49,665 bases of DNA, from the NCBI GenBank assembly GCA_025774555.1, contig JALGVT010000018.1, positions 1-49,665 of the forward strand. The letters are read 5' to 3'. Shown here in pieces: positions 43,516-49,665 of the stretch. Both the position numbers and the translations under genes were made by a program. This DNA comes from a candidate division LCP-89 bacterium. Lineage in GTDB: Bacteria > Electryoneota > B3-LCP. Numbering within the stretch: the first letter of the stretch is position 1; each line of letters opens with the position of its first letter. Under the pieces are notes generated by a model. The model saw only the letters and a list, made by a program, of their open reading frames with translations. It did not search any database and was not told the DNA's origin.

Positions 43516-43849
43516 GTGATTTTTAGCAATATTTGACCCTTCATCATGGTAAAGGACGGAAAATATTGAGCTTCTTTGAGGCGACAAAGCATAAATCATT
43601 CCAGAAATGCGGATCATAACGAGAAACACCATCCCGGCGACGCAGAATGATGCAGATTGTTTATTTTGTCATTCCCGACGTGTCTGCCCCTTCGGGGATC
43701 GGGAATCAGACCTACTAAGCTGGGGAGTTAGCGGCAGGAAAAACGTGGATCACAGATTTGCAGAATTAAACGGATTTCTAGGATTAAAAAAGGGCGATCC
43801 CGACGGATCGGGACGCCCTGACTAACCGCTAACCGCTAACGGCTAACTG
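43516..43849. other. intergenic region with repeat words
   Basis: There is no gene here. CATTCCCGACGTGTCTGCCCCTTCGGGGATCGGGAATC (43670-43707) is a palindromic unit, similar to 17009-17030. AAACGTGGATCACAGATTTGC...TTAAACGGATTTCTAGG (43740-43782) belongs to the AATCCGTTTAATC word class. A tandem of CTAACCG-like units (43821-43850: ACTAACCGCTAACCGCTAACGGCTAACTGC) ends at the remnant below. Confidence 0.55.
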
Positions 43850-44140
43850 CTATTTCATCAGCACCATTTTCCCGCTGGCCTGGTAGTTCCCGGGGTGGCC
43901 GGGACAGCTTGATGTCCCGGTCACATGGAGCCGATAAACATACACCCCCGACGCCAGGTGTGTAATACTCCGTAATCGGGGTCGCCTCTGACCCCGACGT
44001 GTAAGGGCGAGGTAACCTCGCCCCTACCGTCCCTACATTCCGCCCGTTGATATCAAACACATCCACCCTCACCCTACTGGCAACTGGCAGATCGAACCGG
44101 ATGGTGGTGGGGTTGAAGGGGTTGGGGGAGGTGGAACACT
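43850..44140 (-). pseudogene. 5'-truncated, repeat-invaded FlgD-like sorting-domain remnant
   Basis: Read on the minus strand, codons from 44138 give ECSTSPNPFNPTTIRFDLP, then VASRVRVDVFDINGR, closely matching the C-terminal domain of the protease at 7508-10600. After that the frame breaks, then LASGVYVYRL and YQASGKMVLMK with a stop (43850-43852) reappear in another frame. The inserted DNA consists of REP-like palindromes (43899-43920, 43977-43996, 44004-44024). The remnant starts abruptly at the RES gene stop (44141), so the original N-terminal part was lost at that junction. Confidence 0.85.
43899..44024. repeat. REP-like palindromes inserted in the sorting-domain remnant
   Basis: CCGGGACAGCTTGATGTCCC GG (43899-43920), CGGGGTCGCCTCTGACCCCG (43977-43996) and AGGGCGAGGTAACCTCGCCC (44004-44023) are separate palindromes with relatives elsewhere in the window. 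The first lies between RLHV and NYQASG of the sorting domain. Confidence 0.75.
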
Positions 44141-45217
44141 CTATAGTTCTTTGTATTTGTAATTCTGGGCGGTAATATTAAAGAAATCGGTATTTGTGCA
44201 TTTGACTTTATCCTGCGAAAACAAAGCGACATTATAACCCTCGCCTAAACAGCTTTTATATAAGACGCCTTCCCAACCTTGATATTTTATCAATTCGCAA
44301 ATATACTGTGTTGATAAATATTCGATTTCAGCTACTTTCGGATTAATAGGTTTTGTTAGATTTTCACCGAGCTTATAAAAAAAATCAATTTGGCTAATTG
44401 CCGATTCGAAATCTTCTGATCGCCAGAATACGAATGGCGAGTAGAACCTTAAATCAATTACTTTTATAGGCTCTATAACTTCAAAATGCGCAACAGTTAC
44501 ATTATCAGTAATTGAAGGCCTATTTTCATATATTGCTGTTTCTATATCAGATGCACAATAGAGGTATGGTATGCCAACTGGATTTGCACGTGCGCTTTTT
44601 GCTTTTATCGGATCTGGCATCCCCATATCCGAGCATTCTATTTTTCCTTCATTATATGAGTTTCTTGAACGGAATAATATACTCTTCTGTTTCATTGTAA
44701 ACTCTAATTCCTGAATAAGCGAGAGGAGCAGTTCCTCATCTAATATTCTTTTCCCATGGAGAAATCGGTTATTATTCTTGATTACTTCTACAAACTCTTC
44801 CCACTGTCCTCTGAGTACCCCTTCCTTCTCATCAGCAATACCAAAATATTCTGATTCTCGTTCAACATATGAATCTAACAGATACAATTCAGGGTCACTT
44901 GGATTACTGGGCGAGAACATACATTTTATTAATTTTTCCTGATCGCAATCATAGTCATCATTGAAGATCTCCCAATCTGATTGAAGTTTATCCCAGATGT
45001 ATTCACCATCCCATCGTTTTAGCTCCTCCATAGGTAGAAAATCATCGACGGCAGAATAAATTCCCATTAGTGGTTCAAAAAAATCAGCCAACTCCTTTGG
45101 ATCAATACAATATACATTAATCGATCCACAGAAATCGCAATTATTTCTTTCGCCTCTTTCTTGAATCTGGAATTTCAAAAAATCATCATCAAAACAATTT
45201 ACACAGCAATAGCTCAT
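44141..45217 (-). CDS. zinc-ribbon and RES-domain protein (putative NAD-consuming toxin)
   Basis: A 358-residue protein. The N-terminus has a zinc ribbon (Cys5-x2-Cys8 and Cys27-x2-Cys30; YCCVNCF and NCDFCG) and a helical region to about residue 170, the arrangement of HEPN/RES N-terminal domains. The C-terminal RES domain (about 178-345) shows LFRSRN at 181-186, ARANPVGIPYLYCASDIETA at 209-228 with Glu231, YLSTQYICELIKYQGW at 300-315, and GVLYKS...NVALF at 317-333. RES proteins characterised so far cleave or phosphorolyse NAD or ADP-ribosylate targets. It is third in the operon, 27 bases after the sce7725-type gene, and AT-rich. It could be an abortive-infection effector; there is no obvious short antitoxin beside it. 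Confidence 0.85.
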   Translation of the reverse strand: MSYCCVNCFDDDFLKFQIQERGERNNCDFCGSINVYCIDPKELADFFEPLMGIYSAVDDFLPMEELKRWDGEYIWDKLQSDWEIFNDDYDCDQEKLIKCMFSPSNPSDPELYLLDSYVERESEYFGIADEKEGVLRGQWEEFVEVIKNNNRFLHGKRILDEELLLSLIQELEFTMKQKSILFRSRNSYNEGKIECSDMGMPDPIKAKSARANPVGIPYLYCASDIETAIYENRPSITDNVTVAHFEVIEPIKVIDLRFYSPFVFWRSEDFESAISQIDFFYKLGENLTKPINPKVAEIEYLSTQYICELIKYQGWEGVLYKSCLGEGYNVALFSQDKVKCTNTDFFNITAQNYKYKEL

Positions 45218-45244
45218 ATTCGACCTTTTGGGTAGTTAAACTTA

Positions 45245-46183
45245 TCATTTCAATATTTTCGCCATTAATTCAATATGGTGTATCATAGATAGTTTCTTAA
45301 TGTAACCTAATCCCGGATAATGTTCTCTTTTATTAAGTTCTTGATATTTTCTACATGCACTTGAGTATGATAAATTGTTATTCTCCACGAATGTAATTAA
45401 TTTTCTTAAAGCTTCCGCGAATTTACCTGCGGGATCAACTGCATCTTCAACTTTTCGCGGATCAGAAATGAAATGCTTGATCCAAATATCACCGCTTGAG
45501 TGCTCATACGTCAAGTGGATTGCTATCGCATAAGCAGGACCACCAACTTCTGAGTATTCCTCTCCTACAACCAAGTAGTCACCAAATCCATCATATTTAA
45601 ATTCGCTATACGTGCTAACTAGATCGGAGAAGAATTCATCTTCAGGATAATCGGCATTTTTCCTTTGAATGAATCCATTTTTTATAATGATTCTTTTACA
45701 ACTGTCAAAGTGTTTTCTGTAACCATGACCTGTATATCCATCAATGAAGATATTATATTTTATATCTTCTGATGTTTCTATTATTCTATCAAGTTCTTCC
45801 CTATTTCCGTAGCTGTGATAATGAATGAGGCTAAGCTTTCCCCCGGAATATTTACCTGAAAATTCCTCTATTTCATTGGGCGTTGTTTTATCAGAAATAA
45901 TATAACCCACGAAATATTTTTTATAATCGCTGAGAATTCCATTAATAACTTTGTCATGTAATATATCCGGGTTTGCCTGAAGTCTACCAACACGGGGGTT
46001 AGATATCAGAACAAATTCTAGTTCGTTTTGAATATATTCCCTGATCATCTTATCCAATGCTGATATGTTCGTTTTAACTGGTTCAATAATAGGAATGATT
46101 TTTTGACTTTCTTTTAAGGTTGGAATCACTTCACGAAGTGCCAGCAGCTCATATTGCTTGCCCCTAAAGTAAGGAAAATACAC
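45245..46183 (-). CDS. sce7725-family protein
   Basis: A 312-residue protein whose N-terminus, MYFPYFRGKQYELLALRE, is the signature of the sce7725 family (related to the so-called beta family), proteins of unknown function usually encoded beside sce7726. Later conserved-looking stretches are FVLISNPRVGR, DGYTGHGYRKHFDSCKR and FGDYLVVGEEYSEVGGPAYA near 199-218. No membrane segment or signal is seen; a TIM-barrel-like alternation of strands and helices is possible. The start is a GTG (46183-46181) with AAAGGAG seven bases upstream; this ribosome site overlaps the stop of the preceding gene, implying coupling. AT-rich composition. Confidence 0.82.
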   Translation of the reverse strand: MYFPYFRGKQYELLALREVIPTLKESQKIIPIIEPVKTNISALDKMIREYIQNELEFVLISNPRVGRLQANPDILHDKVINGILSDYKKYFVGYIISDKTTPNEIEEFSGKYSGGKLSLIHYHSYGNREELDRIIETSEDIKYNIFIDGYTGHGYRKHFDSCKRIIIKNGFIQRKNADYPEDEFFSDLVSTYSEFKYDGFGDYLVVGEEYSEVGGPAYAIAIHLTYEHSSGDIWIKHFISDPRKVEDAVDPAGKFAEALRKLITFVENNNLSYSSACRKYQELNKREHYPGLGYIKKLSMIHHIELMAKILK

Positions 46184-46194
46184 GATTAACTCCT

Positions 46195-47076
46195 TTAGTC
46201 ATTGAGATTCTTGGGGTAAAGTCTTTTGTTCAGCACCTGCTGAAACCTCTCAGCTTGCTTATTGGTAAGGTTGGTACTGATACTAGTCATCTTTAAACAA
46301 TGGGGTATATCTGGAATTAAGGACTGGAGGATTTGGGAAGGATTTCGTCTTCTGAGAACCTTGATGGACTGTTTGTGAGCTCTTTCGACTCGTATTTTCT
46401 TGAATATTTTCTTCGCTTCTGCATAAATTTTAGTATTTGGTACTTTAGGGATAGTTCCAAATACTTCTTTCAATACTTGGCAGTACTCGTTTATGCGGAG
46501 TGAATCAAATAATTTTTCTAATCTGATATGATGCAAATTAGATTCTGCATTTTTAATTTCTCTTAGAGTATAATCATGTGTTAATAGGATCAAACCAATG
46601 TCAGGCTCAATTGTATCTAATACGCTACCCATTTGAGATTCATGTGTAATCACGTATATATATTCGAAAAGGTCCCGGTATGACTCTATTTGCTTCTTTA
46701 GCCTATCTAACGTATCCAGTTCAGTTTTAACCTCATATACTGTAGATGTACCATTTAATAATACCAAATCCGCCTTTGCTGAACCTGATCTGAATTCTGT
46801 TAATAATGCTGATGTGTTAAGAGAGTGCCTTCCAAGGAGTATTTTATTTGCAATTGCATTCTTATAAACATACTCGCAACGATAATTCTTAAGGAAATAG
46901 TCATATAGTAATTCGTAGAACAGTCTATAAGTTAAATGATTATCTATTTCACAAATTATTCCTGATTGTTCAGTTATTGAAGAAAAGAAGCTACTCTCTC
47001 CAACTGATGCCAATTCTCTAATGACAGGACCATTGAAAAGCTTTGAAAGCGATTTATTGTATCTCGGATCTACCAT
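46195..47076 (-). CDS. sce7726-family protein with nuclease-like signature
   Basis: A 293-residue protein. The run YKNAIANKILLGRHSLNTSA is followed by LLTEFRSGSAKADLVLLNGT and STVYEVKTELDTLDRLKKQI. These match the sce7726 family, and the arrangement Glu94...Asp103...Glu115-x-Lys117 fits the PD-(D/E)XK nuclease core (a VRR/RecB-like fold), with YVITHE near 141-146 as the following strand. The N-terminal 75 residues are helical. The C-terminal 100 residues are basic, with KIRVERAHKQSIKVLRRRNP, and may bind DNA. It is the first gene of the three-gene AT-rich operon. No SD is evident before its ATG. Confidence 0.82.
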   Translation of the reverse strand: MVDPRYNKSLSKLFNGPVIRELASVGESSFFSSITEQSGIICEIDNHLTYRLFYELLYDYFLKNYRCEYVYKNAIANKILLGRHSLNTSALLTEFRSGSAKADLVLLNGTSTVYEVKTELDTLDRLKKQIESYRDLFEYIYVITHESQMGSVLDTIEPDIGLILLTHDYTLREIKNAESNLHHIRLEKLFDSLRINEYCQVLKEVFGTIPKVPNTKIYAEAKKIFKKIRVERAHKQSIKVLRRRNPSQILQSLIPDIPHCLKMTSISTNLTNKQAERFQQVLNKRLYPKNLND

Positions 47077-47187
47077 AAGTCGTATCTATTTTGCATTTGT
47101 TTAAACATGACTTTCCGAAATTACACCGCGTGATTCAAGAATTGTTGCAATCCTTTCTGATCTTTGCTAATCATACGAATCTTAATA

Positions 47188-47216
47188 ATTATACGTCAAA
47201 TTTCTCCCAAAGTCAA
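47188..47216 (-). promoter_or_regulatory. promoter of the sce7726-sce7725-RES operon
   Basis: On the minus strand, TTGACT (47216-47211), a 17-base spacer and a perfect TATAAT (47193-47188) lie about 112 bases before the ATG. The -10 box differs from the TATATT used by neighbouring genes. The leader holds a 17-codon open frame (MISKDQKGLQQF...) that I do not regard as a proven gene. Confidence 0.75.
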
Positions 47217-47317
47217 GTATTTTATTGACTTTCGTTTAGAATATTCAAATTTCGTCATCATCCAATCTTCCCCCTACGCGGCATTCCCCCCTTCAAAAGA
47301 AATCTCTCAAACTCCTC

Positions 47318-47346
47318 TTGACAAAGCCTCGTATATTTTGTAAATT
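47318..47346 (+). promoter_or_regulatory. groESL promoter
   Basis: TTGACA (47318-47323) and TAAATT (47341-47346) are 17 bases apart. The CIRCE element begins 11 bases further on. Confidence 0.65.
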
Positions 47347-47357
47347 TTCGGGAACTA

Positions 47358-47384
47358 ATAGCACTCGACCGGAGTGAGTGCTAA
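47358..47384. promoter_or_regulatory. CIRCE element (HrcA operator)
   Basis: ATAGCACTC (47358-47366), a nine-base spacer and GAGTGCTAA (47376-47384) match the consensus TTAGCACTC-N9-GAGTGCTAA at 17 of 18 positions. HrcA bound here would repress groESL in the absence of heat stress. Confidence 0.95.
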
Positions 47385-47426
47385 TAAAACCCGCACATAA
47401 ATCAAATAAATTATAGGAGAGTACAC

Positions 47427-47729
47427 ATGTCCGTAGGAATTAAACCCGTGGATGAGCGCGTCCTGATCGAGCCGATGGAAGAAGAAGAACGCAACGTCGG
47501 CGGCATCATCATCCCCGATACAGCCACCAAAGAACGCCCCCAGATGGGCAAAGTGATCGCCTTAGGCGATGACGTCCCCAAGAAAGAAGGCGGCAAGAAG
47601 CTGTCCGAAATCGTCAAAGTCGGCGATAAGGTCATCTACGCCAAGTACGGCGGCACCGAAGTCAAGCACGGCGACGTGGAATACCTGCTGGTTTCCCGTA
47701 ACGACGTCTTAGCCGTAGTCACAGAGTAA
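47427..47729 (+). CDS. groES: co-chaperonin GroES
   Basis: A 100-residue co-chaperonin that caps the GroEL ring. The N-terminal beta strand [20 protein letters not shown], the mobile-loop segment [19 protein letters not shown] (about 23-41), the roof region and the C-terminal [14 protein letters not shown] are all present. The length is slightly above the usual 95-97 residues because of an acidic insert and the GKKLSEIVK loop. AGGAGAG precedes the ATG. It is followed by groEL after 33 bases. Confidence 0.98.
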   Translation: MSVGIKPVDERVLIEPMEEEERNVGGIIIPDTATKERPQMGKVIALGDDVPKKEGGKKLSEIVKVGDKVIYAKYGGTEVKHGDVEYLLVSRNDVLAVVTE

Positions 47730-47762
47730 GCAATCACATCACAAACAAGAAGGAATTTAAAT

Positions 47763-49403
47763 ATGGCAGGAAAACAGATAGCATTTGACGCAGAAGCCAG
47801 AAACGGCATGAAAAAAGGTGTCGATACCTTGGCTGAAGCCGTCAAAGTGACCTTAGGTCCCAAGGGACGCAACGTGGTCATCGACAAAAAATTCGGCGCT
47901 CCGACCATCACCAAGGACGGCGTAACTGTCGCCAAGGAAATCGAGTTGGAAGATCCCGTCGAGAACATGGGCGCGCAGATGGTGCGCGAGGTTGCCAGCA
48001 AGACCTCAGATCAGGCAGGTGACGGCACCACCACCGCGACGCTCTTAGCTCAGGGCATCATCCATGAAGGTATGCGCAACGTCACCGCCGGCGCCAATCC
48101 CATGGATCTCAAGCGCGGCATCGAAAAAGGCGTCCTGAAAGTCGTCAGCCACCTGAAAACCATCAGCAACGAGATCACATCTAAAGAAGAGATCGCTCAG
48201 GTTGCGGCAATTTCAGCCAACAACGACAATTCCATCGGCGAATTGATCGCTGACGCCATGGACAAAGTCGGCAAAGACGGCGTCATCACCGTCGAAGAAG
48301 CCAAGTCCATCGAAACAGCACTGGACGTCGTCGAAGGTATGCAGTTCGACCGTGGTTACATTTCCCCCTACTTCGTCACCAATCCTGACGACATGGAGAC
48401 CGTTTTAGAAGATCCCAGCATCCTCATCTACGACAAGAAAATCTCCACCATGAAAGACCTTCTGCCGATCCTTGAGAAAGTCGCTCAGACCGGCAAAGCA
48501 ATGATGATCATCGCTGAGGACATCGACGGCGAAGCGCTGGCTACCTTAGTCGTCAACAAACTGCGCGGCACCTTGAAGATCGCAGCCGTCAAGGCTCCGG
48601 GATTCGGCGACCGCCGCAAGGCTATGCTGGAAGATATCGCCATCCTGACCGGCGGCAGAGTCATTTCAGAAGACGCTGGTTTCAAGTTGGAAAATGCGGT
48701 TCTTGCAGATCTCGGCTCCGCTAAAACCGTCACCATCGACAAGGATAACACCACCATCATCGAAGGCGCTGGTTCCACCGACGACATCAAGAGCAGAGTC
48801 GCCCAGATCAGGAAGCAGATCGATGCTTCAACTTCCGATTACGACAAAGAGAAGCTGCAGGAACGTCTGGCGAAATTAGCCGGCGGCGTTGCCGTTCTGA
48901 AGATCGGCGCAGCTACCGAAATCGAAATGAAAGAGAAGAAAGCCCGCGTAGAAGACGCACTGCACGCCACCCGCGCTGCCGTTGAAGAAGGTATCGTCGC
49001 TGGCGGCGGCGTCGCTCTGCTGCGCTGCATCCCGGCTCTCGAAGGAATGAAATTAGAAGGCGACGAAGCTGTAGGGCTGAATATTCTGATCCGCGTCCTG
49101 GAAGAGCCGATTCGTCAGATCGTCAACAATACTGGTATGGAAGGATCCGTGGTCGTTCACCAGGTGAAGGAACACGAAGGCGCTTACGGCTTCAACGCCC
49201 GCACCGAAGTCTATGAAGACCTGACCAAAGCCGGCGTCATCGACCCGACCAAGGTCACCCGTACAGCTCTGGAAAACGCTTCTTCCGTAGCAGCCCTCTT
49301 GCTGATGACCGAAGCGGTTATCTACGAAAATGCTGAAGACGAACCTGCTATGCCTGCAATGCCAGGCGGCGGCATGGGCGGCATGGGCGGCGGCATGTAT
49401 TAG
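47763..49403 (+). CDS. groEL: chaperonin GroEL
   Basis: A 546-residue 60-kDa chaperonin subunit. It has [20 protein letters not shown], the ATP-site motif LGPKGRNVV near 31-39, and [12 protein letters not shown] near 86-97 with the catalytic Asp. The hinge and apical regions are intact ([20 protein letters not shown] near 189-208). The C-terminal [11 protein letters not shown] tail is typical. AAGGAA lies before the ATG. Expression is set by the promoter and CIRCE upstream of groES. Confidence 0.99.
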   Translation: MAGKQIAFDAEARNGMKKGVDTLAEAVKVTLGPKGRNVVIDKKFGAPTITKDGVTVAKEIELEDPVENMGAQMVREVASKTSDQAGDGTTTATLLAQGIIHEGMRNVTAGANPMDLKRGIEKGVLKVVSHLKTISNEITSKEEIAQVAAISANNDNSIGELIADAMDKVGKDGVITVEEAKSIETALDVVEGMQFDRGYISPYFVTNPDDMETVLEDPSILIYDKKISTMKDLLPILEKVAQTGKAMMIIAEDIDGEALATLVVNKLRGTLKIAAVKAPGFGDRRKAMLEDIAILTGGRVISEDAGFKLENAVLADLGSAKTVTIDKDNTTIIEGAGSTDDIKSRVAQIRKQIDASTSDYDKEKLQERLAKLAGGVAVLKIGAATEIEMKEKKARVEDALHATRAAVEEGIVAGGGVALLRCIPALEGMKLEGDEAVGLNILIRVLEEPIRQIVNNTGMEGSVVVHQVKEHEGAYGFNARTEVYEDLTKAGVIDPTKVTRTALENASSVAALLLMTEAVIYENAEDEPAMPAMPGGGMGGMGGGMY

Positions 49404-49458
49404 GCTTCGCCTAAGCTTAAAGCTTAAAGGTAAAAGTGAAAAGGTAAAAGTACGGCAT

Positions 49459-49496
49459 CAAAGGGCGGCCAGGAAAGGATAATCTGGTCGCCTTTT
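49459..49496 (+). terminator. probable groEL terminator hairpin
   Basis: AAAGGGCGGCCAG and CTGGTCGCCTTTT are imperfectly complementary arms around GAAAGGATAAT, about 55 bases after the stop, ending in a short T run. Confidence 0.55.
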
Positions 49497-49545
49497 GCTT
49501 GAAAATTAAAAACATGGAATAGTATTCAATATGATAAAGTGTGTT

Positions 49546-49605
49546 CCACCAGCGGGTGGCCGGGACAGCTACCCCGAAGGGGCTGACGAAGTCAGGATGT
49601 CCCGG
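49546..49605. repeat. CCGGGACAGC...GTCCCGG palindrome cluster
   Basis: CCACCAGCGGGTGG, then CCGGGACAGCT with inner CCCCGAAGGGG and CTGACGAAGTCAG, closed by ATGTCCCGG. It is the same outer unit as at 22857 and 43899. The ATG-initiated frame on the minus strand here is repeat-derived. Confidence 0.65.
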
Positions 49606-49665
49606 AAATTTACGCACTGCTGTGGGTTTGCCTGCTCGAGTCTCAGCATATAACAAGGGGTAGTT

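Noticed and set aside
43607-43825. 72-codon plus-strand frame
   Set aside because: It is read through repeat words and has no ribosome site or domain.
44141-45217. Classic Xre-RES toxin-antitoxin pair
   Set aside because: There is no small Xre-like antitoxin gene; the RES protein is larger, has a zinc ribbon, and is coupled to sce7725/sce7726-type genes.
49417-49656. 79-codon minus-strand frame at the window end
   Set aside because: It spans the groEL terminator and a CCGGGAC palindrome cluster.
1-49665. tRNA or rRNA genes
   Set aside because: I saw no cloverleaf with T-loop consensus and no rRNA-like sequence in the gaps; a covariance scan would be needed to exclude them firmly.

Overview
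The window looks like a chromosomal segment from a Gram-negative, probably uncultivated bacterium of the FCB (Fibrobacteres-Chlorobi-Bacteroidetes) group or a related candidate phylum. The signs are secreted proteins with FlgD-like / type IX-type C-terminal sorting domains carrying PNPFNPTT motifs, outer-membrane barrels, lipoproteins, a polysaccharide locus, a CIRCE-controlled groESL operon, and intergenic regions packed with REP-like palindromes. The phylum cannot be fixed from sequence alone. Several sigma70-like promoters share the -10 hexamer TATATT.

Layout. 1-203: end of an unidentified protein. 409-3539: succinate dehydrogenase operon sdhC-sdhD-sdhA-sdhB, with sdhC broken by an internal deletion and frameshift. 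3677-3979: small unknown protein. 4217-12398: three large exported proteins (CapA-type metallophosphoesterase with a PKD domain; papain-like protease with beta-helix and sorting domain; Ntn-type hydrolase). 12727-16239: envelope operon (TPR lipoprotein, M23 peptidase, rhomboid protease). 16657-16863: cold-shock protein. 22763-17140 (minus strand): TetR regulator, LolA-like protein, beta-barrel and MMPL/RND transporter, apparently an autoregulated lipid or small-molecule export operon. 22797-23837: repeat cluster. 23838-24341: small HTH protein. 26443-24389 (minus): ADP-forming acyl-CoA synthetase. 26908-28131: MacB/FtsX-like permease.

43393-28519 (minus) is a polysaccharide operon of about 15 kb. 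It runs: beta-helix lipoprotein, AlkP-superfamily enzyme, O-antigen ligase-like protein, GT2, an AT-rich methyltransferase, a GT4-acetyltransferase fusion, a second methyltransferase, GT4, GT2, GT4, polyprenyl glycosylphosphotransferase, and a GT9 heptosyltransferase-like enzyme. No flippase or export genes are in view.

47076-44141 (minus) is an AT-rich accessory island with its own promoter and three genes: an sce7726-type protein with a PD-(D/E)XK nuclease-like signature, an sce7725-type protein, and a zinc-ribbon plus RES-domain protein of the NAD-consuming toxin class. It abuts a 5'-truncated, repeat-riddled remnant of a sorting-domain gene and lies next to groESL. It is the best candidate in the window for an uncharacterised conflict or defence system. 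47427-49403: groES-groEL.

At least five families of palindromic repeats recur. They include a MITE-like family (four copies) whose terminal inverted repeats enclose two different REP cores, and REP units that have entered coding sequence in frame.
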